A DNA stretch of 64,000 nucleotides, from NCBI GenBank assembly GCA_018700525.1, contig JABITN010000157.1:50165-114164 (forward strand), read 5' to 3'. The notes below the pieces were generated by a model. The model saw only the letters and a list, made by a program, of their open reading frames with translations, ran no database searches and had not been told where the DNA came from. The DNA comes from Opitutales bacterium (lineage in GTDB: Bacteria; Verrucomicrobiota; Verrucomicrobiia; Opitutales; Opitutaceae). This document shows, piece by piece, positions 35,503 to 45,572 of the stretch; position 1 is the stretch's first letter; each line of letters begins with the position of its first letter. A program made the translations under genes and the position numbers.

Positions 35503-35516
35503 AATTTTCTATTAAC
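35503..35516 (+). repeat. Possible repeat fragment at right edge of AT-rich island
   Basis: AATTTTCTATTAAC matches the last 14 bases of repeat copy C with one difference and is in the same orientation. In AT-rich DNA this could be chance, but it falls exactly at the composition boundary. Confidence 0.35.
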
Positions 35517-35529
35517 CAATCCTTGCCCT

Positions 35530-36324
35530 CTATCGCTGCCACGAACTCGACCAACAGGTCGTTCGCCCGCCCACTTCATCGCGTTCCAAAACCTTACCCA
35601 TTTTCGGGCAAACCCCACCCGCTTTCCAGCGATGCCGAAAAAGCCACGACCTAGGCGGGTCCGTGTAGTCTGGAGCCACATACTTCATTGCCCCGCGACA
35701 AACGAAACGCAGCGAATCAAACAAAGCTTTTTGCTCCTTTTCGCCCAAGCAACCCAATCGACGGTCCGGTCGAATCCGTGCTCGCCAAAGTATCTCATCC
35801 GCCATCCAGTTTCCTACGCCGGGAAATAAATCCTGCACGAGCAAAAGCGACTTTACAATCGCCCGACTACGCCGCTCCAAAATGCGATCGAAATACTCGT
35901 AGTCGAATTCCTTAGACAAGATCTCTCTTGGTAATTCTCTCCATCTATCAGGCAAACCTTCACTCTCGAACAACTCAATCTTTCCGAATTGTCTCGGATC
36001 ATTGAAAACGAGCCATCCGAAATTCATCTTCAAGGCCAAGTGATCGTGCTTCTCTAAAGCAACGCTCGTTTCCCTAGTCAAAAGCCTCCCGGTCATTCCA
36101 AGATGCACACCCAGCCAACACCCTTGAGAAAACTCGAACAACATTCGTTTCCCATGCGTTCTTGAACCGATAAGACGCTTACCAATCAAAACCGCCTTCA
36201 CATCCTCCGCATCGGCGTCCCGAAAACATCGCGTCTGACCATGCAGCTCAACCGCTGTCACACGATTGCCAATTCCCGGATTCCAACGAGAACAATAATA
36301 CGCGACTTCCGCCAATTCCGGCAT
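35530..36324 (-). CDS. Fpg/Nei family DNA glycosylase with degenerate zinc finger
   Basis: 264 residues. The N-terminus MPELAEV gives the catalytic Pro2 and Glu3. The conserved Lys lies in HGKRMLFEF, and VHLGMTGRL and FNDPRQFGKIE match the family. The H2TH region (LFPGVGNWMADEILWRARIRP) is intact. At the C-terminus the usual four-Cys zinc finger is broken: the first CxxC reads CPKM and the last pair reads CWSSSW. The finger arginine in VGGRTT is kept, so a zincless finger like that of NEIL1-type enzymes is likely. It would excise oxidised bases and nick abasic sites. It lies at the right edge of the AT-rich island. Confidence 0.9.
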   Translation of the reverse strand: MPELAEVAYYCSRWNPGIGNRVTAVELHGQTRCFRDADAEDVKAVLIGKRLIGSRTHGKRMLFEFSQGCWLGVHLGMTGRLLTRETSVALEKHDHLALKMNFGWLVFNDPRQFGKIELFESEGLPDRWRELPREILSKEFDYEYFDRILERRSRAIVKSLLLVQDLFPGVGNWMADEILWRARIRPDRRLGCLGEKEQKALFDSLRFVCRGAMKYVAPDYTDPPRSWLFRHRWKAGGVCPKMGKVLERDEVGGRTTCWSSSWQR

Positions 36325-36355
36325 CGATTAAATTAGCTTCAGCACCCTACTCATG

Positions 36356-37516
36356 CTACTTAACAATCCACCTGTAGTGGTACGTGCTGAGTATTTGAGG
36401 TCCATCATCGGTTACAGCTACTACATCCTCGACGCGACAGCCACCCAAACCAGGATAATACAATCCAGGTTCGATTGTCACCACAGAATCGCGCTTCAAC
36501 TTATAATTAACGTTCGAAATGCGCGGCACTTCATGTACATCCAATCCTAGACCATGACCCGTGCCATGGAAAAAGCCGATCGCCCCGGTTTCGTTTCGCT
36601 CTGTTTTGAGACCGCGTTCATCGAAATAGGTCACGATCGAAGTGTGAATAGTTTTTCCGTTTACTCCTGTTCGCACCTGTTCAACCGCCTGTTTCTGCGC
36701 TCCGCCAACAGCCGAGACCAACGCTCGCTGGGCATCGGAAGGCGTCCCTTTTAAGAAAGTCCGAGTCATATCGCCATGATAGCCGGTTTTGGATACGCGT
36801 GGAAACACATCCACGATAATCAATTCATTCGCCTTGATCGGTCCCGATCCTGCGCAATGCGGATCGCACGCCTGATCCCCTGCTGCCGCAATCGTATCCA
36901 AAGAAACAGCTCCCGACATCAAGCACGCGACTTCGATCACTTCCCGCAATCGCTCCGAAGTCAGTCGCTTGCCATCGAGATAAAGATAACCCCGCTTAAC
37001 CGTCGCCGATTTGAGAGCTTTCTCTGCTGCCCAAATTCCTGCCGCGCTGCAACGATTGCCTTCTTTCAAAAATAAAATCTCTTCTTCCGACTTCGTTTCC
37101 CGAGCCGGGAAGATCGAACCTTGCGTTGCTTTCACTTCAAAACCCAAATCCCGAAGCTCGAATGCCAACCACGCAGGAAAGTCCCCCGATACTCTGAATC
37201 CAGTCATCCGATACGCCTTGCTCAATGCCGCAATCACTTCCGCGATTCCCACATCGGTTCGCCGAAATTTCGATCGAGCATTAGCCATCCATTCCTCTAA
37301 GGAAAGAATCGTATCGAATGCCGACCCCTTCAATGCGCGCGAATACTCCAATTGACTCAAAACCGCATAGCTTTTTGCACCCTTCTTGAACGAAATAAAT
37401 GCATCCGGAACTCCTAATTTTCCAAGATACAATTGATCCGAAGACGTCCGCGTATCCGCGTACATGAGGATAGGCAGTGACGCTTTACGCCGCGAGGAAG
37501 ACTTCGATTTGGGCAT
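36356..37516 (-). CDS. M24 family metallopeptidase (Xaa-Pro aminopeptidase-like)
   Basis: About 386 residues from the ATG at 37516. A divergent creatinase-like N-terminal domain (residues 1-140) is followed by the pita-bread catalytic domain. Metal ligands are visible as D in VDVFPRVSKTGYHGD, a second D in DMTRTF, H in GHGLGLDVHE, E in VTIEPGLY and E in GGCRVEDVV. It would cleave N-terminal residues, classically before proline. It is downstream of the fpg-like gene's neighbourhood with a 31-base spacer and probably shares a transcript with it. Confidence 0.92.
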   Translation of the reverse strand: MPKSKSSSRRKASLPILMYADTRTSSDQLYLGKLGVPDAFISFKKGAKSYAVLSQLEYSRALKGSAFDTILSLEEWMANARSKFRRTDVGIAEVIAALSKAYRMTGFRVSGDFPAWLAFELRDLGFEVKATQGSIFPARETKSEEEILFLKEGNRCSAAGIWAAEKALKSATVKRGYLYLDGKRLTSERLREVIEVACLMSGAVSLDTIAAAGDQACDPHCAGSGPIKANELIIVDVFPRVSKTGYHGDMTRTFLKGTPSDAQRALVSAVGGAQKQAVEQVRTGVNGKTIHTSIVTYFDERGLKTERNETGAIGFFHGTGHGLGLDVHEVPRISNVNYKLKRDSVVTIEPGLYYPGLGGCRVEDVVAVTDDGPQILSTYHYRWIVK

Positions 37517-37641
37517 GCAACCACCCAACAAAGCCCCCCTCATAATGTAAAGGCATTCCCAACGCTTTCACCATCGACCAAACCGAGCCATCAATTTCCC
37601 ATTGCCCCCTCATCCTTCATTCTTCATCCTTCATCAATAAG

Positions 37642-39387
37642 ATGCTACTCCTCAAAATATCCGCCCTTACCCTCCTATTCGCAACCTTAGCCGCTCGACA
37701 ACCCAATGTCGTCGTCATTCTCACCGACGACCAAGGCTGGGGAGATCTCAGCGTCAGCGGCAATACCAACCTCGCCACTCCTCACATCGATTCCCTCGCC
37801 GACCAGGGAATCACCATGGAGAATTTCTATGTGTGCCAAGTTTGTGCTCCCACACGCGCTGAATTCCTAACCGGCCGCTACTATCCACGCACAGGAGTCA
37901 GCGGCGTTTCGCGCGGACAAGGTCGACTCAATCCCGACGAAACCACCATCGCCGATATTTTCAAAAACAACGGCTACGCAACTGGAGCATTTGGAAAGTG
38001 GCACAACGGAACCCAAGCCCCCTATCATCCTAACGACCGAGGCTTCGATGAATACTACGGCTTCACCTCCGGCCACTGGGGGCACTACTTCAGTCCTCCG
38101 CTCGACCACAATCGCCGCAAAGTCCGTGGCCATGGATACGTCGTCGACGACTTCACCGATCACGCGATTGACTTCATAAAAGCCAATCGCGATCAACCCT
38201 TCTTCTGCTACATCCCCTACAACACGCCTCATTCCCCAATGATGATTTCCGATGAATTCTACGGGAAATTCGAATACCAAGAACTCGCCCAACACTACCG
38301 TGACCCAGACGTAGAAGACGTAATGATGACCCGCGCCGCTCTCGCGATGTGCGAAAACATCGACTGGAACGTCGGCCGTGTCTTAAGCACCTTGGACAAG
38401 CTCCAATTAAGCGACGATACCATCGTAGTCTATTTCTCTGACAACGGCCCCAACTCCTACCGCTGGAATGGCGATATGAAAGGCCGCAAAAGCTCCATCG
38501 AAGAAGGCGGCCTTCGCTCGCCCTTCTTTATCCGTTGGACGAATACGCTTCCGGCAGGCAAAAGCGTTCCGCAAATAACCGGCGCCATCGATCTCCTACC
38601 GACCTTAACCCAACTAGCAAGCCTAACTCCCAACACCGCCAAACCTCTTGACGGCCGAAGCTTCGAATCACTTCTTTCAAACTCAAACCCCAAATGGCAG
38701 CCGCGCTCGCTATTCGCTATCAAAGGCAACCAAGTCAGCGTCCGCACCCAACGCTACCGCTTGGACGCCAAAGGCCAACTATTCAATATCAACACGGACC
38801 GGGGCCAGCATACCAACGTAGCGAAAACCCACCCCGCAATCGTAAAAGAACTCCAAGCCCAAGCCAGAGCCCACCAGAAAATCATGCAAGCTGCGTTCGC
38901 CCAATACGCCGACCGCCCATTCACGGTAGGCTACGCTCCAACGACGACTCTTCCCGCCCGCGACGCCGAACCGCATGGAACCATCCAACGCAGCTCGAAA
39001 GCCCCCAACAACTCCTTCTTCACCCATTGGACCAAAACCAGCGACTCCATTACCTGGGATATCGATGTCAGCGACAGTGCCAACTACGAAGCCATCGCCT
39101 ACTACACATGCGCCGCCGGAAACGAAGGCGTCACTCTCAAACTCTCAATGGAAAAGGCAGGCACCACCAAAACCAAAGTCACCGAAGTATTCGACCCGCC
39201 CCTCTACGACAAGTCCCTCGAACGCATGGCGGAATCCCACTACTTCGTAAAAGACTTCAAACCACTAGCCCTCGGAAAAATCAAACTCTCCAGAGGCCGC
39301 GGACTTCTCCGCCTCACCGCCCCCAACATCCCCGGTCAACAAGCCGTAGACATCCACTCAATCGAACTCAACCGAATCGATCCGTAG
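37642..39387 (+). CDS. Secreted arylsulfatase (CxPxR type) with C-terminal beta domain
   Basis: 581 residues with a signal peptide (residues 1-18). Alkaline-phosphatase-fold sulfatase: VVVILTDDQGWGDLS metal site, catalytic C68-A-P-T-R, FGKWHNG and a DNGPNSYRW metal site. The sulfatase domain ends near residue 440. It is followed by about 130 residues of a beta-rich domain (FVKDFKPLALGKIKLSRG), the kind of appended domain seen in some exolytic sulfatases. It would remove sulfate from extracellular glycans. Divergent from the M24 peptidase and convergent with the next sulfatase. Confidence 0.93.
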   Translation: MLLLKISALTLLFATLAARQPNVVVILTDDQGWGDLSVSGNTNLATPHIDSLADQGITMENFYVCQVCAPTRAEFLTGRYYPRTGVSGVSRGQGRLNPDETTIADIFKNNGYATGAFGKWHNGTQAPYHPNDRGFDEYYGFTSGHWGHYFSPPLDHNRRKVRGHGYVVDDFTDHAIDFIKANRDQPFFCYIPYNTPHSPMMISDEFYGKFEYQELAQHYRDPDVEDVMMTRAALAMCENIDWNVGRVLSTLDKLQLSDDTIVVYFSDNGPNSYRWNGDMKGRKSSIEEGGLRSPFFIRWTNTLPAGKSVPQITGAIDLLPTLTQLASLTPNTAKPLDGRSFESLLSNSNPKWQPRSLFAIKGNQVSVRTQRYRLDAKGQLFNINTDRGQHTNVAKTHPAIVKELQAQARAHQKIMQAAFAQYADRPFTVGYAPTTTLPARDAEPHGTIQRSSKAPNNSFFTHWTKTSDSITWDIDVSDSANYEAIAYYTCAAGNEGVTLKLSMEKAGTTKTKVTEVFDPPLYDKSLERMAESHYFVKDFKPLALGKIKLSRGRGLLRLTAPNIPGQQAVDIHSIELNRIDP

Positions 39388-39420
39388 GGATACAGCTCCG
39401 GACCTCTGCAAAGCCTATAT

Positions 39421-40971
39421 TCAATTACTCGCAACCGAAGGGAGCGTATCCACAAATCCCGCATCAGTCCGCCTCAATTCCTTAATCGCGGCTTTTCGAT
39501 ACTTTTTAAGCAGATCCGTATAATTCGCGTTTCCGGCCAAATTACGTAATTCGTCAGGATCACTAACCAAATCGTACAACTCTTCCGTCTCTCCTTCGAT
39601 CAAGGTTCTCACGTACTTGTAACGTCCTTGGCTCAGTAATACATACCAAGGAATCCCTGGACCATGATATAATTTCGGATCGCCTTTTTCGGGAATCGAA
39701 TCCGTATCCGAGCCGTACTGCTTAGCCGTGTGCACAAGCAACGACGGATTTCCCCAGGGAGAATCTGGATCTTCCAACAATGGCGACAAATCGTATCCAT
39801 GCATCTTCCACGGTTGCTTCAGTCCGGCCATCGAAAATAAGGTAGCCGGGATATCCACAGCTGTAACCGGCTCCGAAACGACCGTTCCTCGACTCCGATT
39901 TCCTTCAGCCATCGATTTCGGCAAACGAAAAACTAATGGTGCTGCAATAGTCGCGAAATATGGCGCAACCTTCGACTTCATCCCGTGCTGCCCCCAAGCG
40001 AAGCCTTGATCCGAAGTGAACACAATCAAGGTATTCTCGTCTTGACCGCTTTCCTTAAGCGCTTCGAGCAATCGCCCCACGCCTTCGTCGATCGCCAACA
40101 CTCCTTGTTGGTACTGACGTATCCAATCTTTCAATGGCCTTCCCGGTAGATCTTGCATTCCCACCGGTACCTTACCCAAACGAGCTTTCTCCACAGGCTC
40201 CCCATTGTCGCCTGGTTCCCAAAATGCCATCTGGTTCGCGTAATTCGGCTTGCCCGAACGCGGCGCATAAACGTCTTTGATCCGTGGCGTCGTAGCGTCT
40301 GCATAATCATCCAAGTGCCGCTCTGCCGGAGTGAACGGCGCATGAACCGCTCCGTAGCAAAGCCACAAATACCAAGGCTTCTCCGGGTCTCTTTTAGAGC
40401 CCTTGATGAAATCGACCGCCCAGTCCGTATAGACGTCAGTCGTATATCCTTCGACATTCACCGGAGCTTCGCCGTCAAACTCAATCATCTGATTGTAATA
40501 GTAGTACGGGGCATTTTCAGGATACTTCGGGCGATTCCATACGATCTGATGATCCCAGTCCCGGCCATACCCCGAATCAACGCCGGTATGCCACTTGCCG
40601 ATGTGAGCCGTGTAGTAACCTTGTTCGCGAAAACTCTTCGGCCAAAACTGGCACAATTCCGGATCGTAAACATTCATCGGATTTGGTCCCGTCATTCTCA
40701 GCGACTCGACTTTGTGCTGCTGCAGCCCGGTTAGGATCGATGCCCTAGACGCCATGCACCAGGAACCGATATTCGCTCGCGTGAACCGAACGCCTTCACT
40801 TGCCAGGCGATCGATATTCGGTGTACTCACCCAATCATAAGCGCCCTCGTAAGAACTGACGGTTCTCGTCGATTGGTCATCAGTGAAGATGAACAGGATA
40901 TTTGGTTTATCGGCTGCGATAGCAGTCGAAGCACCGCAAAACATCACCAATAATATTAATCGTTTTACCAT
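39421..40971 (-). CDS. Secreted sulfatase with CxAxR activation motif
   Basis: 516 residues with a signal peptide (residues 1-19). The metal site is ILFIFTDDQSTRT, and the modified residue is C72 in the motif C-M-A-S-R, i.e. CxAxR rather than CxPxR as in the other three sulfatases here. HIGKWHTG, TSDQGFAWGQHG and LYDLVSDPDELRNLAGN complete the family signature. CxAxR sites are matured by anaerobic radical-SAM enzymes rather than by the oxygen-dependent enzyme, by known family behaviour. It starts the tctA-side operon or is independent; the tctA gene lies 14 bases upstream on the same strand. Confidence 0.92.
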   Translation of the reverse strand: MVKRLILLVMFCGASTAIAADKPNILFIFTDDQSTRTVSSYEGAYDWVSTPNIDRLASEGVRFTRANIGSWCMASRASILTGLQQHKVESLRMTGPNPMNVYDPELCQFWPKSFREQGYYTAHIGKWHTGVDSGYGRDWDHQIVWNRPKYPENAPYYYYNQMIEFDGEAPVNVEGYTTDVYTDWAVDFIKGSKRDPEKPWYLWLCYGAVHAPFTPAERHLDDYADATTPRIKDVYAPRSGKPNYANQMAFWEPGDNGEPVEKARLGKVPVGMQDLPGRPLKDWIRQYQQGVLAIDEGVGRLLEALKESGQDENTLIVFTSDQGFAWGQHGMKSKVAPYFATIAAPLVFRLPKSMAEGNRSRGTVVSEPVTAVDIPATLFSMAGLKQPWKMHGYDLSPLLEDPDSPWGNPSLLVHTAKQYGSDTDSIPEKGDPKLYHGPGIPWYVLLSQGRYKYVRTLIEGETEELYDLVSDPDELRNLAGNANYTDLLKKYRKAAIKELRRTDAGFVDTLPSVASN

Positions 40972-40984
40972 AACTCAATTTCTC

Positions 40985-42466
40985 CTATCTAGACCGGTAT
41001 CGTTTGTATAAGGGAATGGCGAGCAGGACAATCGAACTCACTACGAATATCAACGAAACTGGTCGCTGTATAATCGGCAAGTAACTACCATTGGACGCCA
41101 TCAAACCCATCAGCAAATTCTCTTCGGCAATTGGGGCCAGAATAAACCCGATAACAAACGGCGCTAGAGGAATCTTGATACGTTCGAATGCAAACCCCAA
41201 CAAACCAAAGAACAGCATCGTCCATACATCGAACATGCGCGTCGACAAAGCAAACGAACCCACGATGCAAAACACCAAAATAACCGGCATGAGCAAACTC
41301 CTGGGAACCGAAGCCAAACGTGCCAAATAACGCACAGCGAACACCATGAAGAAAAACATGAACACGTTCGCGACAATCATCGACCCCATGATCGTATAGA
41401 CCATCTCCGGATTCTGCTGGAAGAGCAAAGGTCCTGGCTGCAAACCATGGATCAGCAATCCGCCGAGCAGAATCGCATCGATCACGCTACCAGGAATTCC
41501 GAGCGAAATAAGCGGGATCAACGAACCGCCAATTGTCGCATTGTTCGCCGACTCAGCCGCCACGATTCCAATCTCCGATCCTTTGCCGAACTGCTCTTTC
41601 TCTTCCGGAGTCGCCATGGACTTCGCCGCGCTATACGCAGTCACCGAACCAATATTCGCCCCGATTCCAGGCAAGATGCCAATCCAAGTTCCAATAACCG
41701 AAGATCGAATCAAGTTTAACGCTTGATCCTTCCAGTCCTTCACCTTGAAAAGCATTTCCCGCTTCCGCTTAACCGGAATAACCGTAATCGTTTCGCCGAT
41801 ACGACACAGATCCAAAATTATCTGGCTGATCGCGAACATCCCAATCAATACAGGCAACAGTTTAAGCCCCCCATTGAGCTCTTCCATCCCGAAAGTCAGG
41901 CGAAGATTGCCGGTCGCCTTATCTATGCCCGGCAATGAAGCGAACACGCCGAGCAATGCCGAGAAGAACGATCGACTAATCGATTTCCCGCCAATCGAGG
42001 CGATCAAAACGAGCGCCAGTAAAACCAGCGAAAAGAAATCGAATGGCCCGAGCTTCGTCGAATACTTCGCTATCGGGGCCGACAACGAAATCAGAAAGAG
42101 CCAGGAAATACACCCTCCCACAAAGGATGCCGTAATTCCCAACCCGAGTGCTCTGCCAGGTTTCCCTGACCGGGCCATCGGATAGCCATCCAAAGTCGTC
42201 ATAATCGACGCCGGTGTCCCTGGCATGCGCAACAAGGTCGCCGTAATCAACCCCCCGCTAACAGCGCCCACGTACATGCTGATCAATAGAATGAACGCAT
42301 TAACCGGATCCATTCCAAAAGTTAGTGGCAAGGTCAGCGCGATCAGCATCGCTCCGGTCAATCCTGGAATCGCTCCCATAGTGATCCCCAACGCCGTTCC
42401 GATCACAATTAAGAACAGTCCCTGAACGCTGAACAAATAAACCGATGCTGTCGTTATCGCTTCCAT
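40985..42466 (-). CDS. tctA: Tripartite tricarboxylate transporter permease TctA
   Basis: 493 residues from the ATG at 42466, which has a GAGG ribosome-binding site eight bases upstream. It has about eleven or twelve transmembrane helices. Characteristic TctA motifs are LTGAMLIALTLPLTFGM, RMPGTPASIMTTLDGYPMA, GILPGIGANIGS and ESANNATIGGSLIPLISLGIPG. It is the large pore-forming subunit for sodium- or proton-coupled uptake of tri/dicarboxylates or related acids. The next upstream gene supplies both binding protein and small subunit. The sulfatase downstream suggests that the imported acid comes from glycan or aromatic sulfate breakdown, which is inference. Confidence 0.95.
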   Translation of the reverse strand: MEAITTASVYLFSVQGLFLIVIGTALGITMGAIPGLTGAMLIALTLPLTFGMDPVNAFILLISMYVGAVSGGLITATLLRMPGTPASIMTTLDGYPMARSGKPGRALGLGITASFVGGCISWLFLISLSAPIAKYSTKLGPFDFFSLVLLALVLIASIGGKSISRSFFSALLGVFASLPGIDKATGNLRLTFGMEELNGGLKLLPVLIGMFAISQIILDLCRIGETITVIPVKRKREMLFKVKDWKDQALNLIRSSVIGTWIGILPGIGANIGSVTAYSAAKSMATPEEKEQFGKGSEIGIVAAESANNATIGGSLIPLISLGIPGSVIDAILLGGLLIHGLQPGPLLFQQNPEMVYTIMGSMIVANVFMFFFMVFAVRYLARLASVPRSLLMPVILVFCIVGSFALSTRMFDVWTMLFFGLLGFAFERIKIPLAPFVIGFILAPIAEENLLMGLMASNGSYLPIIQRPVSLIFVVSSIVLLAIPLYKRYRSR

Positions 42467-42475
42467 TACCAATCC

Positions 42476-43795
42476 TCAGGGAAGTTGAATCGCAAACAAG
42501 ACCGTAAAAACATAGTGCAGTCCCAATGACATCACCAAAGCGACTTCCAAAACGTAAACCAATTTTCGCTTGTCACAGCTCGTCAAATACAAACCGCTCG
42601 CAACGATAAAAGCAATCGTAGCCCATACGAAGGACAACACCCCTAGCCCCATCAACAATACGTAGACCAAACACATTCCAAGCGTACCAAACGCCAAGTC
42701 ATAACGCATTCGCCCTTCCGTTGCTTTTTCAGAGGCTGATCGTTTTCCAAAAACGAATTTTCCGAGAATCATCGCCCCAAATACGCAAATTCCCGCAATT
42801 GTCCACGCGGTGACGTCTGGCAAATCAACGCGCTGTTCCGTTTTCATGAGACTGAACAATTTCGTCTTGCTTTCGATGCGCTCCGCAAGCTCGTCTCCCA
42901 AAATCGTTCGCGGTAGGATTTCCAATTCCTTGGACCGCTCTAACACATAATCCGTTTCCATCGCCTGTTTCAGAACGGATGCCATATAATCCAAAATTTC
43001 CGGATCCGTACCTTTCGGCAGCCACCAATATTGAAGGTTGCTACTGAATACCGGATAGCCCAGCTCCTTAGCCGTCGGGATCTCCGGAATCGCATCCAAA
43101 CGATTCTCGCCCAAATACGCCAATGCCCTCAATCCATTGTCTCTAAAGCGGATCAATTCTCCTACCGAAAAAATCGCCGCATCCAAATGTCCGCCCATCA
43201 ACGCAGCCAAGCGATTCGCTCCTCCACCCGTCGTTACCAATCGAAAGCGAGCGCCAGGCAAAGTGGTCTCTAATTGGATACCGGAAAAATGAGTGGGCGT
43301 CCCCAAATTCACGCCAAACTTCAAAGTCTCCGGCTCAGCTTTGGCAGTTTCCATCAATTCGTTCAATGTCGCGAACCGAGAATCGTTTGCGACCAAAACC
43401 ACTTGTCCCATCTCCCCAGTCGCCGCAACCGCTTCGAATGCCTCTGCACCATACATTGACTGTCCGGTTGCCTTGGATGTCATCAACGCTTCATGTAGAC
43501 ACAACAACGTGTATCCATCGTTTCGAGCATCCTTCACATAATTGCTCCCAATCGTCGCTCCCCCCCCCGGTTTGTTGACGATTACCAATGGCTGCGGCAT
43601 TAGGTTATGGTCCTTAATCGCTTTTTGCAGGATGCGAGCGTAGGTATCCGTTCCGCCTCCTGGATTAAAGGGAACCACGACTCGAACCGGTCGTTGCGGA
43701 AAGCCCTCCCCACTGCCCGATCCGATCTTCGAATACTGAAACCCCGCCAACAGGATTAACAAACCGATCAAAACATGCCCCGCGACCTTAAGCAT
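42476..43795 (-). CDS. Fused TctC-type binding protein and TctB-like membrane subunit
   Basis: About 439 residues from the ATG at 43795; a TTG at 43897 would add 34 residues with another hydrophobic stretch. An N-terminal signal/anchor ([18 protein letters not shown]) precedes a TctC periplasmic binding domain (about residues 30-320; [46 protein letters not shown]). The C-terminal 120 residues contain four hydrophobic helices ([19 protein letters not shown] onward), the size and topology of TctB. In known systems tctC and tctB are separate genes, so this is a binding-protein/membrane-subunit fusion. It ends nine bases before tctA. Confidence 0.8.
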   Translation of the reverse strand: MLKVAGHVLIGLLILLAGFQYSKIGSGSGEGFPQRPVRVVVPFNPGGGTDTYARILQKAIKDHNLMPQPLVIVNKPGGGATIGSNYVKDARNDGYTLLCLHEALMTSKATGQSMYGAEAFEAVAATGEMGQVVLVANDSRFATLNELMETAKAEPETLKFGVNLGTPTHFSGIQLETTLPGARFRLVTTGGGANRLAALMGGHLDAAIFSVGELIRFRDNGLRALAYLGENRLDAIPEIPTAKELGYPVFSSNLQYWWLPKGTDPEILDYMASVLKQAMETDYVLERSKELEILPRTILGDELAERIESKTKLFSLMKTEQRVDLPDVTAWTIAGICVFGAMILGKFVFGKRSASEKATEGRMRYDLAFGTLGMCLVYVLLMGLGVLSFVWATIAFIVASGLYLTSCDKRKLVYVLEVALVMSLGLHYVFTVLFAIQLP

Positions 43796-44030
43796 ACGCT
43801 GGAATGGAGATGATTCGCATGAGAGAAATAAGAAGGGGACGAGGCATAAAAAGAGGATTGAAAGCAACAAAAAAACTTCCCGAAGCGATTCCCACAATGA
43901 AATAAAACACGTTTTAGCTGCTCATCTCAATCACCTTGGACAGTTGAAAACGATATTCGGTGAATATACTAATGACAAACACCCACAGCCTCGTCAGCTT
44001 CGAAAACGCTCCCACAATCGAAAACAACCA

Positions 44031-45470
44031 ATGAAACGCCTCTCCTTAATCATTTTCCTCACCGTTTTCTGCCAAACCCTAAACGCCGAGGAACCACCAT
44101 TAAACGTGCTTTTCATCGCTTCGGACGATCTCACGCAGTCTATCGCCTGCTACGGTGACCCCGTAGCAGTCACCCCCAACCTCGATCGACTATCCGATAT
44201 GGGCGTGCGGTTCGACAACGCCTATTGCCAGATCCCCCTCTGCAACCCGACTCGAGCGTCGCTCATGACCGGATTGCGACCGGACACCCTCAAGGTCTAC
44301 GACCTCGCTCGACATTTTCGCGATGAAGTTCCCGACGTCGTAACCCTGCCGCAACTGTTTCGCCAAAACGGATACAAGTCCATGCGTGTCGGAAAACTCT
44401 ACCACTATGGAGTACCCCATCAAATCGGTACCAACGGCCTCGACGATCCCCAATCCTGGGACCAAGTGGTCAATCCTAAAGGACGCGATACCGAAGAAGA
44501 ACACCTCATCACAAACCTAGAACCACACCGCAAAATCAGCGCTGCCCTGAGTTGGCTCGCGGCCGAAGGGACAGACGAAGAGCAAACCGATGGCATGATC
44601 ACAACCGAAGCGATCAAGCTTATGAGCGAAAATCGAGATCAGCCATTTTTCCTTGGCGTCGGATTTTTCCGGCCTCACACGCCATTCGTCGCTCCCAAAA
44701 AATACTGGGATCTCTATCCCATTGAAAAAATTAAGATGCCCTACGCCCCCGAAAACGACCGGGCCGACATTCCCAAATCCGCATTCGCCCATAACAACCC
44801 AGTCCCCAATTACAATTTAGCAGAAGAAGATGTGCTCAAAGCCAAGCAAGCCTATTACGCCAACGTCAGCTTCGTAGACGCCCAGGTTGGTCGACTTCTC
44901 GACGCGGTCGACGAACTAGGACTGAGTGAACGCACGATCATCGTCTTTTGGAGCGACCACGGTTATCATCTAGGCGAGCATCAAGGCATCTGGCAAAAGC
45001 GCTGCTTGTTCGAGGAATCGGCTTCCGCTCCCATGATGATTTACGCCCCCGGTCGCAAAGGCAACGGACGAGCCAGCCAACAAATCGTCGAATTCGTGGA
45101 CATTTTCCCAACCATCGCAACGCTTTGCGAACTGACTCCGCCCAAATCCATCGAAGGTAAAAGCATCGTGCCACTGCTCGATAATCCCGAGCGCAAATGG
45201 AAAGGCCGCGCCTACACCCAAGCCCTTCGTCCAGGCGATGGATTACCTGTCATGGGCGCCACGGTCAGAACTGACCGCTGGCGCTACACGGAATGGAATC
45301 AAGGCGAACAAGGAACCGAACTCTACGATCATCAAAATGATCCCTACGAATTCGACAACCTCGCTTGCGATCCTCGCCACGCCTCCACCATTTCGGACCT
45401 CCGGGCCAGTCTGCGAGCCACGGTTTCCGGCGAGGTGCCCACAACGCCCTTTGATCCGGCAAAATTGTAG
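44031..45470 (+). CDS. Secreted sulfatase, iduronate-2-sulfatase-like (CxPxR type)
   Basis: About 479 residues from the ATG at 44031, giving a signal peptide ([17 protein letters not shown]). A longer start at 43944 is less likely. Metal site [18 protein letters not shown], catalytic C71-[33 protein letters not shown] and RWRYTEW match the iduronate-2-sulfatase-like branch. It would desulfate uronic-acid-containing or related polysaccharides. It is transcribed divergently from the Tct operon, so both may share a control region at 43796-44030. Confidence 0.93.
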   Translation: MKRLSLIIFLTVFCQTLNAEEPPLNVLFIASDDLTQSIACYGDPVAVTPNLDRLSDMGVRFDNAYCQIPLCNPTRASLMTGLRPDTLKVYDLARHFRDEVPDVVTLPQLFRQNGYKSMRVGKLYHYGVPHQIGTNGLDDPQSWDQVVNPKGRDTEEEHLITNLEPHRKISAALSWLAAEGTDEEQTDGMITTEAIKLMSENRDQPFFLGVGFFRPHTPFVAPKKYWDLYPIEKIKMPYAPENDRADIPKSAFAHNNPVPNYNLAEEDVLKAKQAYYANVSFVDAQVGRLLDAVDELGLSERTIIVFWSDHGYHLGEHQGIWQKRCLFEESASAPMMIYAPGRKGNGRASQQIVEFVDIFPTIATLCELTPPKSIEGKSIVPLLDNPERKWKGRAYTQALRPGDGLPVMGATVRTDRWRYTEWNQGEQGTELYDHQNDPYEFDNLACDPRHASTISDLRASLRATVSGEVPTTPFDPAKL

Positions 45471-45572
45471 GATCCCCCAGCTAGTCCGAGCGTCGAAAAA
45501 CGCTTGATAGATCACCCTCAAGCATTACTTCTCAGTTCCAATCGCGGTTAGATCAACGCGAATGGGAATCCT

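Larger units (their letters stand above)
32973..35516. mobile_element. Probable horizontally acquired AT-rich segment (two-gene dehydrogenase island)
   Basis: Base composition falls sharply within this segment (many A/T-ending codons, poly-T/A runs) and both genes read like Bacteroidota proteins. The left edge abuts repeat C, which ends AATTTCCTATTAAC (32959-32972). The right edge, 13 bases before the fpg-like stop, carries AATTTTCTATTAAC (35503-35516), 13 of 14 identical in the same orientation. No integrase or transposase is present, so the mechanism is unknown. Confidence 0.55.
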
